Assembly: GCF_042767895.1 (NCBI RefSeq)
Contig: NC_091555.1
Location: forward strand, 43,909,929-43,919,928
Source of the DNA: Penaeus vannamei
Lineage: Eukaryota > Arthropoda > Malacostraca > Decapoda > Penaeidae
Direction: 5' to 3'
Length of the DNA: 10,000 bases
Position numbers and translations under genes: made by a program. Under the pieces are notes generated by a model, which did no database searches, was not told the origin of the DNA, and was given only the letters and a program-made list of their open reading frames with translations. Below are positions 1 through 7,240 of the stretch, piece after piece; position 1 is the stretch's first letter, and each line of letters opens with the position of its first letter.

Positions 1-89
1 AAACACATCTGTGAGAAATGATTCGTGATATGTATTGATAAAAAGACTATGCATTCGAGAATATTTCCGTTTTGTTTATATTTCAATAC

Positions 90-400
<311 letters not shown>

Positions 401-683
401 TTATATGTGTATGTGTGTATGTGTTTGTAAATGAGCCTATTGACATTTGCATGGATTAAGCAAATGATGCTTATTATTATGCAAAAAGGGGGGGGGTTGA
501 GCGGAAGACTGAGATTGACGAGAAGCCTAAGCTCTGACCGAATTTTGAATAATTGTAACTGCCATCAACTTGTATCCGCTATTTTTGGTGACCGTTATTT
601 CCGTTATTTCTGTTGCTCGTGGAGATGCCTTCACACATATTTTTTTCATGTAAATTATATCATTGTTCAGTTATGATAATGAT

Positions 684-685
<2 letters not shown>
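401..685. other. Unassigned sequence, no gene seen
   Basis: Mixed-complexity sequence with a 9-G run at 488-496. An 81-codon plus-strand frame crosses it but has no recognisable motif, biased composition and no supporting splice sites. I do not call it. Confidence 0.6.

Positions 686-743
<58 letters not shown>
686..743. repeat. (TA)29 microsatellite
   Basis: A perfect 58-nt TA tract followed by a short GTGTGTGTG run. Confidence 0.98.
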
Positions 744-745
<2 letters not shown>

Positions 746-1125
746 TGTGTGTGATTAAGTGGCATTGAAAGCAGCAAATTTCTTTTTTCTTTTTAGGTAC
801 AAAACTCCTGTAAACATCTTAAATCTAAAATGCTCCAGAGTTCGCGATAACTTTCCTTTTTTCTAGAGATTAAACTCACTCCAGTCTAGAGGCTGGAGTG
901 TATCTGTAATGTAAACAGTATTGAGGGTTAGGCGGCCAGTTATAGCTCAGGGACCAGGGCTATAAGGTCGGGACGTGAAAAACGGCTTTATTTACTCATT
1001 TGTTTGTTTGTTTCATTTTTATTTATTTAATATTGTTATGATAGTTGTATCTTTATTTGAGAAATAAGAACGTTATCTACATCTTAGAAGGGGCGGGAGT
1101 AGAGAGGAGGGGAAGGAGGGAGGTG
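744..1125. other. Unassigned intergenic block with a small hairpin
   Basis: No gene is seen. A perfect 8-bp inverted repeat CACTCCAG (877-884) / CTGGAGTG (893-900) flanks an 8-nt loop. A second weak one is TATAGC/GCTATA at about 941-964. At 1088-1124 the plus strand has a G-rich run (GGGGCGGG...GGGG...GGAGGG). Confidence 0.55.
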
Positions 1126-1460
1126 GCTTTATCTTCTTTTATCTCGGTTTGGATAATATCTTTTTCCTGTTTTTCTTTTTTTTCTCTCTCTCTGTGTATA
1201 TCAGATATCTTGGTCTCTTCCTTTCTGTTATCTTGGAGAAGTGATAAGTTCCTTTTTTCTTTTTTCTTTTTTCGTTTTTTTTTCTTTGTCTTTTTTTCAT
1301 TTTCTTTCGTTTTTTTCATATTCTTCGGTTGCTTCCCCCTATACATATTTTCTCTTTTCTTTTTCTGATTTTTTTATGCTGTCTATTGTTTCTTTTTGTT
1401 TTTGCTTTTTCATCTTTGTGGGTTTGTGTGTGTGTCTGTCTGTCTGTCTGTGTACGTGTT
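1126..1460. repeat. Long pyrimidine-rich (T/C) low-complexity tract
   Basis: Mostly T and C on the plus strand (TTTTTCTTT-type units), ending in a short (GTCT)n run at about 1430-1450. The frames here (Phe/Ser-rich plus, Lys/Glu-rich minus) reflect composition bias and are not genes. The following 1461-1698 contains no recognised feature. Confidence 0.85.
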
Positions 1461-1698
1461 TCACCCGGTCTAAAAAAAAAAAGGTAAAGAAACTGAAAAC
1501 CAAGGCAACACTTTACTTTGAATGTTAGTTCATAAAGACATAAACAAAAGATTCGAAAAACACTTGCACATAAGAGAATAAGCAAAACGGAAAAAATGTA
1601 TTTGTTTTCAAACACACGGATGAGCCTAATGACCTTTGTGATCATATTGAAAAGATCAATATGAATATATAATACAAACATTTATTTACATAGGAATA

Positions 1699-1712
1699 AG
1701 CACGCATGCACG

Positions 1713-1797
<85 letters not shown>

Positions 1798-1967
1798 TCA
1801 CTCACTCACACACATAAACACACACACAAACACACACTCACACACATGTATGTATATGTATGTATATATATATATAATTATATATATATATATATATGCA
1901 TATATCTATACATACATATTTATATTCATATATATATATATATATATATATAAATACATACATACAT

Positions 1968-2002
<35 letters not shown>

Positions 2003-2011
2003 TAGATATAG

Positions 2012-2102
<91 letters not shown>

Positions 2103-2148
2103 CATACATATACACATATATATGCATGTCTATATATACATATTTAAA

Positions 2149-2194
<46 letters not shown>

Positions 2195-2276
2195 TATACA
2201 TATATACATATATATTCATTATTCATATATATACCTATATATATACATATATATAAATACTTTTATATTCATATAT
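1699..2276. repeat. Compound microsatellite: (CA)n, (CACT)n, (TATG)n, (TA)n, (GATA)n
   Basis: In order: CGCA/CA lead-in; (CA)n at 1717-1792; CACT units to about 1808; imperfect CA to 1846; TATG and TA units; (GATA)n at about 1970-2001; long (TA)n at about 2016-2098; CATA units; (TA)n at about 2150-2187; imperfect TA/CATA to about 2276. It lies directly downstream of the stop codon of the minus-strand membrane gene, so it would fall in or near its 3' flank. Confidence 0.97.
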
Positions 2277-2449
2277 ATGTATATGCGTGTATGTGGTATT
2301 CATATGCACATCAATGCATCCAGAGACAAAGCCACAATAAGCAACTGCACCGTAGTGTTGCCGACGCAGCGAGCGACCAAAGGGCCGAGCGAGGGCGGCC
2401 CGACTCCGCTCCTGAAGAAGGCTTGCGACCCGGAGGAGGCCACTCCCGC
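2277..2449. other. GC-rich 3' flank of the membrane glycoprotein gene
   Basis: About 110 bp next to the stop codon (2340-2449) are GC-rich like exon 4. They are the probable start of the 3' untranslated region. No canonical AATAAA on the minus strand is seen before the microsatellite array, so the polyadenylation site is not located. Confidence 0.45.
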
Positions 2450-2856
2450 CTACGGAAGGGCGCCGTAAATGCTATTCACGCTCTCGTACGAAGTGGCCGC
2501 CTCTGCCGCGCCCACCGGAACTTCCTCATACACATGTTCACCCTCTGTCGACTGAGGGGCATGGCGGTGCCCCCTCATGCCTCGCTCCCTCCTCACGGCT
2601 TCTTCAGGCGGGAATTCGAGAGGGCAGGGCGGCACGGGTGGGGGCAGGTCCTGGGCCCCGAGAGAGACCAAGGGCAGGTCGTCCTCCTGGCGGCGGGCTG
2701 TCTCTCCTGCGCTCCGCCTGCCGCGCCTCACGGAGGTCCAAATGTTGCGCAGGACCGACAGGAAACAGATCGGCAGAAGCAGCAGCAAACTGATTCGCCA
2801 AACATCATTTGACACGCACGGGACCTTCGCTTTGTTTTCTGAGGGCAGTGTCACCT
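2450..2856 (-). CDS. Exon 4: membrane segment and cytoplasmic tail
   Basis: The acceptor is TTCTATTGCCTGCAG (AG at 2858-2857). The exon supplies the last two bases of E163, residues 164-297, and the TAG stop. A 15-residue hydrophobic core (ISLLLLLPICFLSVL, 184-198) flanked by W182 and W202 is the membrane anchor; R183 and R199 bracket it. It is followed by RRGRR, which predicts an intracellular C-terminus. The tail has DLPPPVPPCP-type proline motifs and tyrosines at 272, 286 and 293. This exon is much more GC-rich than exons 2 and 3 and than the window as a whole. The membrane part aligns codon by codon with the exon at 5000-5337 (shared pattern D-[VL]-W, LLL, C, L, N-[IL]-W). Confidence 0.77.
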
Positions 2857-4189
2857 CTGCAGGCAATAGAAAAAATGAATGGTTATCAGCGAAATATCCA
2901 CACGATCATTTTATCTTGCGTGTCCATTCTTAAAATTGAAAAGAAATTTCAATCCTCAGTGAAACACATTTAGCGATAAGAAATAAAAATGGAAAGGAAT
3001 GCATTAAAGATGATTTCGCAAAACTCCGACTTATGTGTGATTGTTTCATTTTTATTATTATTATTATTAATTGCCTCCTTTATTGATATCCGGTATTCCT
3101 GAGAAGCTCAACAGCAAGACCGTCCTTATTTTAGCATAACTGACAAGAATATTTGTTAAATCTGTATACAAAAAACTGCGGGAATGAAGTCATGTATCTT
3201 GTAGTATATTGATGGAAATAAACTGCTCTGTCTATATAAAGACATACGACAGATAAATTTATCCATGCATCTCAATGCTGTTAATAGTTAAATATATCGC
3301 ATATTATCACACATTCTTTTCAGGATCGAAGGGGTAGTTCATGACATCAAAGTATCTCTCGTGTCATTTTCTCACCTGCAGAGATTGCATCCTTACGATG
3401 GTCAGCGAAGAAAGATGTAGGTTTGGTGTTGTTTGAACAATTAAAGGCAAGCATGGCCCTCCCTTCTACTTTTATTTGTAGCTCTTTCAGTGAACAATTT
3501 GAGCAGTTTCCCAGGATTCGAGTCACATTGATAGCCGGGATGGACACACTTGGAAAGCTTCTGATATTTGTCTGAGGAAAAAAATACAATGATGTAAGTT
3601 TAGTTCTGATATATCGAATGATACTTTGGGAATATTCTGTAAATCACTTTCTAAGACGGACTTTTCTGGTTACCTTTGTGGTTGAGAATTCTATCTGATT
3701 CCATTCCTTAGGGAGAAGCTGAGTCTCATTCTTCAAATTGAATGTCTCGACTACTTCCTCATCTCCAGTGGCATTTAAAAACGATGTGAAGGATAGCGAA
3801 GACAGAGAGGAACCAGGCCACAGGTAGAAGGGTTTTCTTGTTTCATCTTTTAGTTCCACAGTATTATTGTTCATTTCCGTGATGACACATCCTGCGCGGA
3901 GAAAGGCAACGGAATGCATGAGGCAGCACTTACTCCTTCAGACTTTGAAATTGGTCATGAGCATCATGCACATCATCATCTTCACCATCAAGCATCATGC
4001 ACATCATCATCTTCATCATCACACCATACTTGCAACCGCGTGTTTATCTGTGCACGTGTGTGTCTTGGGCCGCTTGGTGCCCGACAAGACAAGGAAGAAG
4101 GAAGACGCTACTCTACCTCGGGGTCCGCTGGCATCGGCCGCCGACAGGAAGACGCCCAAGCACAGAGCAAGCAGACGCAGCAGCCTCAT
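2450..4189 (-). CDS. Single-pass membrane glycoprotein, receptor-like, four coding exons
   Basis: Proposed coding join on the minus strand: 4189-4117, 3891-3674, 3571-3376, 2856-2450, giving 297 residues. Every intron is GT-AG, acceptors have pyrimidine tracts, and the junction phases (1, 0, 1) keep one open frame to TAG at 2452-2450. In order: signal peptide (residues 1 to about 20); ectodomain (about 21-180) with eight N-x-S/T sequons (N33, N64, N79, N112, N119, N122, N141, N144) and five cysteines (C26, C120, C123, C142, C176); membrane segment about 181-202; cytoplasmic tail 203-297. The tail starts with a basic stop-transfer patch, has a proline-rich stretch near 232-246, and holds three tyrosines, Y272 (YEEV), Y286 (TSYESV) and Y293 (SIYGAL). 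A type I plasma-membrane receptor or adhesion protein is inferred. The ectodomain looks beta-rich with a tryptophan-containing core, but I do not recognise its family. A second, partial copy lies at 5000-6212. The exon model is fairly secure and the function unknown. Confidence 0.77.
2857..3375 (-). other. Intron 3 of the gene, with a recognisable second copy at 5338-6197
   Basis: This 519-bp GT-AG intron is in phase 1 and contains a short (ATT)n run at about 3051-3069. Much of it aligns in the same orientation with about 5826-6197. Shared blocks include AATCCTCA, GATAAGAAATAAAAATGG, TATTATCACACAT and GGTAGTTCA in the same order. That shows a segmental duplication covering non-coding as well as coding sequence. 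Confidence 0.7.
3376..3571 (-). CDS. Exon 3: cysteine- and sequon-rich half of the ectodomain
   Basis: The acceptor is a T-rich tract ending TTCCTCAG (AG at 3573-3572); the donor is TGCAG|GTGAGA (GT at 3375-3374), close to consensus. The 196 nt encode residues 98-162 plus one base of a glutamate codon. It holds five sequons (N112, N119, N122, N141, N144), three of them of the form N-C-S, including a back-to-back NCSNCS. Cysteines C120, C123 and C142 sit inside these sequons, so disulfide formation and glycosylation may compete there. The intron before it is only 102 bp. Confidence 0.77.
3572..3673 (-). other. Intron 2 of the membrane glycoprotein gene
   Basis: This is a 102-bp GT-AG intron in phase 0, with donor GTAACC and acceptor TTTTTTTCCTCAG on the minus strand. 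It has no internal repeats. Confidence 0.72.
3674..3891 (-). CDS. Exon 2: N-terminal half of the ectodomain
   Basis: The acceptor follows a long pyrimidine tract ending CTCCGCGCAG (AG at 3893-3892); the donor is AAAG|GTAACC (GT at 3673-3672). The exon is 218 nt: two bases finish the split glycine codon, then 72 codons follow (residues 26-97), ending in phase 0. It carries C26 and sequons at N33, N64 and N79. A hydrophobic/aromatic run (FYLWPG) and a later KEWNQIEF segment look like strands of a beta-sandwich, but no known domain is assigned. The open frame continues past both splice sites, so the boundaries rest on splice consensus and phase agreement. Confidence 0.77.
3892..4116 (-). other. 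Intron 1 of the membrane glycoprotein gene
   Basis: This is a 225-bp GT-AG intron in phase 1. It contains a 31-bp tandem duplication (3960-4021) of CAT/ATC-rich sequence a short distance upstream of the acceptor pyrimidine tract. Confidence 0.7.
3960..4021. repeat. 31-bp tandem duplication in intron 1
   Basis: Two adjacent copies (3960-3990 and 3991-4021) of a unit starting AGCATCATGCACATCATCAT differ at only one or two positions. The unit is itself CAT/ATC-rich. Confidence 0.9.
4117..4189 (-). CDS. Exon 1: start codon and signal peptide
   Basis: The ATG at 4189-4187 has A at position -3, a good eukaryotic start context. It encodes MRLLRLLALCLGVFLSAADA, a classical signal peptide: basic n-region, leucine-rich core, and an A-D-A end that fits signal peptidase cleavage after residue 20. 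The exon ends CGAG|GTAGAG with the donor GT at 4116-4115, leaving phase 1. The split glycine codon is completed by exon 2. A pyrimidine-rich CCCCACAG just upstream (AG at 4215-4214) could be the acceptor of an intron in the 5' untranslated region, so transcription may begin farther upstream; this is only a possibility. Confidence 0.75.
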
Positions 4190-4213
4190 GGTCCGCTTGA
4201 AGGGCCGCGCGAC

Positions 4214-4410
4214 CTGTGGGGAGGGAAGGCATCCGCTTCGGTGTCTGTGTGGATTATCACGTTTTATTCCGCTTCCTTTCGCTCGAGGTGAAGCAAGCTC
4301 GGTGACGATTCAGTGTAAGTGATGATGTGATAATAAAAAAAAATGATATAGCTGTTGGTGGCATTTCAGAGCTCGCCGCCATGAAAGGAAGGGAAATCAA
4401 GAGGTAAACT
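4214..4410. promoter_or_regulatory. Upstream flank of the membrane glycoprotein gene
   Basis: This is the minus-strand 5' flank. It contains a possible 5'-untranslated-region splice acceptor (CCTCCCCACAG, AG at 4215-4214) and a weak TATA-like AATAAAACG near 4260-4268. No strong core promoter is recognisable, so the true start site is undetermined and may lie upstream of an untranslated first exon. Confidence 0.25.
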
Positions 4411-4755
4411 AGGAGCACTCAGACAGCGCATACCTCCGCCAAGGCAATAAGGTCACTGACGCAACTAAAACATTCACACTTCGAGAATTAGATTAAAATC
4501 ACCTTTCTCAAGCACATAGCTGACGTCCGTAAATATAATCTCTTTGACGGAGGCAAGCCAGTAGGGCTGATGATGCAATCGTCCAAAAAACCCTGGATCC
4601 GGATCACGACCGAAATTTAATAGAATCCAAGTTATTAATAGAATCCAAGCTAGGCGAAGGCACACCTCTGGTAAAGAAAATTCAGAAAAACTACTCATAA
4701 CTTAGGACTTATCCTGCTCGCCAACATACACACGTGACCAGTAAAAGTAAAAGTT
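4411..4755 (+). mobile_element. Dispersed element with CCTCCGCCAAGG end, copy 1 (degenerate)
   Basis: It starts GCACTCAGACAGCGCATACC followed by TCCGCCAAGGC. It continues with TGATGATGCAATCGTC, CCTGGATCCGGATCA, GCACACCTCTGG and CTCATAACTTAGGACTTATC in the same order as copies 2 and 3 near the right edge of the window. The right terminal repeat is not recognisable. Inside it a block (TAATAGAATCCAAG) is duplicated in tandem with an 18-bp period near 4618-4650. The repeated order of blocks in three places shows a dispersed, non-coding mobile element. The frame across 4474-4698 on the minus strand belongs to it. Confidence 0.65.
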
Positions 4756-4999
4756 CCCTCAATCCTTAAAAAAGGTGGAAAAAATCCCGATAGATCACAT
4801 GCGTTGAGGATATTTTACACACGAAATAATATCTTCCTAAAAATAAGAACCGCCACACACAGACACTCCTTACGACAGCTTTTTTGGTCGAACACTAAGA
4901 CGGAAGCGCAGCGGCATCTCGTTCCTTCCTGTCTCTAGAAGCTACCAATTCCTCCTTTTACAAGAGTGCTTTCGCAATGACTTGCCAATCATTTGACTT
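4756..4999. other. Unassigned spacer, no gene seen
   Basis: Mixed sequence between the dispersed element copy 1 and the 3' end of the paralogous membrane exon. No coding, RNA or repeat signal is recognised. Confidence 0.5.
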
Positions 5000-5337
5000 T
5001 CATGATTTTCCATATGATTTTCTTATTTTATATATACGTTTTAATAATTTTTTCTTTCCCTTTTTTAGTTGTTTTTTTAGGATTGAATTATTCTTCCATC
5101 CACTCTCCTTCCAAACTAGGCACACGCGATGGCAACACGACCTCGTACGATACTGCATTTGTTTTCTTCTTTTCTTGTGAACGTGTCTTTGCATGCTCCC
5201 TGCCCCTCGCTGGCTGAGTTCCGCGAGACCCCAAAGGTTCCCAAGACCTAACAGGACGCAGGTCACGAGAAGCAACGGCGACATCACGTTCCACAGGTCA
5301 GGACGAGCAACAGGGTCATCACTCTTTAGTGTATTTT
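5000..5337 (-). pseudogene. Paralogous membrane exon with a diverged tail (second copy of exon 4)
   Basis: Minus-strand acceptor TTATTTTTGCTTCAG (AG at 5339-5338) opens a 111-codon frame in the same phase 1 as exon 4 of the intact gene. Its first residues (E-NTLKSDDPVARPDLW) lead into a strongly hydrophobic stretch, VMSPLLLVTCVLLGLGNLW, which aligns with the intact gene's membrane segment (conserved D, W, LLL, C, L, N, W). After about residue 40 the frame becomes lysine- and arginine-rich with no resemblance to the intact tail: no proline motif and no YEEV, TSYESV or SIYGAL. It reaches TGA at 5002-5000. No matching signal-peptide or full ectodomain exons are found at higher coordinates in this window. 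A partial pseudogene is most likely; a diverged member with exons outside the window, or a spliced alternative tail, is possible. Confidence 0.6.
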
Positions 5338-5459
5338 CTGAAGCAAAAATAATAAAATATTCAGTTAATAGCAAACTCCATTTTCTTTGCCGTTCATTCT
5401 TTACCTTGAGAGGATGGTTAATATAGTACATAAAGGAAATCAGATTGAGGATTGTGAGG

Positions 5460-5827
<368 letters not shown>

Positions 5828-6262
5828 AATATCCACATGAACGTTTTTTCATGTGCGTCCATTCTCGACCCTGAAAAGATATTCCAATCCTCAATTGATC
5901 ACATCCAGTGATAAGAAATAAAAATGGTAGGGGAGCATATAAGAGGACCGTGTTAGCAAAATTTACTGGAATAACTGCTCAGTCTTTATACGAAAAACAA
6001 TGGGGGTGACGTCATGCATCTCATTGCTAATAGTATATTGATAATATGTTCTGTCTATTCAAAGAAAACCGATGATGAGTTTAACCATGCATCTCACTGC
6101 TGCTGAAATAATTACACCGTATATTATCACACATATATTCGGGATCGAAAAGGTAGTTCAATATATCAAAATACTTATACTGCCACCCCCCCCCCACCGG
6201 TAGAGACTGCATTAAGAGAGCCATAAATGATGGAAATAATACTCACGAAGCTCTCAAGATAG

Positions 6263-6440
6263 ACTGACACGACCCTTCAGGCTGAATATAAACGCAAGAA
6301 GAGGAATATGAAAACGCTCAACCACTCTTCGAAAACAAATCATCTTAAAAGTAAGTTCGATGGATGTAGAAACGATTCTGCCGAAACGTGGAAACTGGTT
6401 AAGACATTAGTGTCCAATAAGAAACAAAAGAGACATTTCC
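6263..6440 (+). mobile_element. Fragment of a non-LTR retrotransposon (LINE) ORF2, linker before the reverse transcriptase
   Basis: An open stretch on the plus strand, starting after a TAG at 6260-6262, encodes EYKRKKRNMKTLNHSSK followed by LKSKFDGCRNDSAETWKLVK. The spacing E-Y-K-x(4)-N...K...KF-x-x-C-x-N-x-S-x-x-TWK-L resembles the basic linker between the endonuclease and reverse transcriptase domains of CR1/Jockey-type LINEs, where a TWK-[IL] motif is typical. No catalytic reverse transcriptase or endonuclease residues are present, so this is a dead fragment of about 60 codons. It ends in a poly-T/poly-G run. Assignment is by motif memory, without a database search. Confidence 0.5.
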
Positions 6441-7011
6441 CTAACTTTTTTTTTAGGGGGGGGGGATTTCTTGCAATCCATGTACCCCCGAAAAAAAAGT
6501 TAATCATTCCAGGAATTTGAGATTTAGAACACGGTAGTGATTTGTGCTTTCTCATTAAAAGAGGTGTGGGGGGGGGGGAGGAATTCCGATTTTGATATTA
6601 GGGACCGTTGCACCTTGCACGTCTGCAGATCCACCACCGTCCCTGCCAAGAAAAAAAAAATGAGAGGAAATTGCCTATTCTTCACATATACTTTTCATTG
6701 TTTTTTTCCATTCGGTTCTCTTGTTTCTGAATGCATCGTGTTCTTGGAAGAGTCTATCGCCTAAAGTAGAGATACGTAGGAGAGATATCTTTATGCTGGT
6801 TTCCGCCGAGCTTGGATATGCGACATGGAACGAAGGGAATTGTACTGGTGTAATAAACGCTTCTGCCTTCACTAAAGAGTCCAGAACCAGAACAGTCTCC
6901 TTTCAATAATGTGAAATTATTAATTTCTCATCAGCTAGTGTCATTCTCTCTATTCAAATCAGACTCGCAAACGGTTATTGTTTCTTTAGTCCGTCAGTTT
7001 ATACATCATCG
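6441..7011. other. Unassigned region with homopolymer G and A runs, no gene called
   Basis: Contains T8 followed by G runs near 6456-6466, a G run near 6570-6580 and A10 near 6651-6660. A plus-strand frame at 6721-6909 and its minus-strand shadow have ordinary composition but no recognised motif, no convincing splice context and no neighbour to join to. The homopolymer runs suggest decayed retroelement debris, but this is not established. Confidence 0.45.
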
Positions 7012-7240
7012 GCCGGTTTGTTAACATTGTGCCAGGCCCGACCCAATGAACTTTCATAAGTACAGACGTAGAAATAAAGGCATATCTGTCTATATATCTG
7101 ATAGATATACATTCAACTATCTATTTGCTCGGTTGATGTGCACGTCTAGACTGATAAATATGCTTTTATTTCTTTGTTTATGCATGTCAAGTATACGAAT
7201 ATTCTTTGGGTCGGGCCTCGCACAATGCTAACAAACCGGC
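7012..7240. mobile_element. 229-bp foldback element (MITE-like) with 39-bp terminal inverted repeats
   Basis: The left end (7012-7050) and the right end (7240-7202, read on the other strand) both start GCCGGTTTGTTA and continue through CATTGTG and AGGCCCGACCCAA, matching at about 36 of 39 positions. Complementarity continues inward: AGAAATAAAGGCATAT near 7069-7085 pairs with AGAAATAAAAGCATAT read from the opposite strand near 7155-7175. The whole element can therefore fold into one long imperfect hairpin. It has no coding capacity; the short frame across it is a by-product. I see no clear target-site duplication at the borders and cannot name a superfamily. Confidence 0.8.

Noticed and set aside
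1045..1681. Phe/Ser-rich plus-strand and Lys/Glu-rich minus-strand frames
   Set aside because: They follow directly from a long T/C-rich tract; neither strand shows domain motifs or exon boundaries.
1706..2226. Thr-His, Ile-Tyr and Tyr-Ile repeat frames
   Set aside because: These are artefacts of (CA)n and (TA)n arrays.
2126..2812. A 228-codon plus-strand frame
   Set aside because: It begins in TA microsatellite and then runs antisense to the GC-rich exon 4, where stop codons are rare. The minus-strand model has splice, phase, signal peptide and paralogue support.
3867..4322. Several plus-strand frames over exons 1-2 and intron 1
   Set aside because: They are antisense to the supported gene and pass through the CAT-rich duplication, which gives His-rich runs.
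4474..4698. A 74-codon minus-strand frame with a hydrophobic patch
   Set aside because: It lies wholly inside a dispersed non-coding element that recurs at 9144 and 9535, where the frame is not kept.
6241..6290. Minus-strand LKGRVSLS as a remnant of exon 3 (VEGRAMLA in the intact gene)
   Set aside because: The match is short, the frame hits a stop at once, and the same bases are better explained as the antisense of the LINE fragment starting near 6263.
6721..6909. A 62-codon plus-strand frame of ordinary composition
   Set aside because: No recognised motif, no convincing acceptor or donor, and no neighbouring exon; it could be chance.
7046..7231. A 61-codon plus-strand frame
   Set aside because: It lies inside the foldback element and spans both arms of the hairpin.
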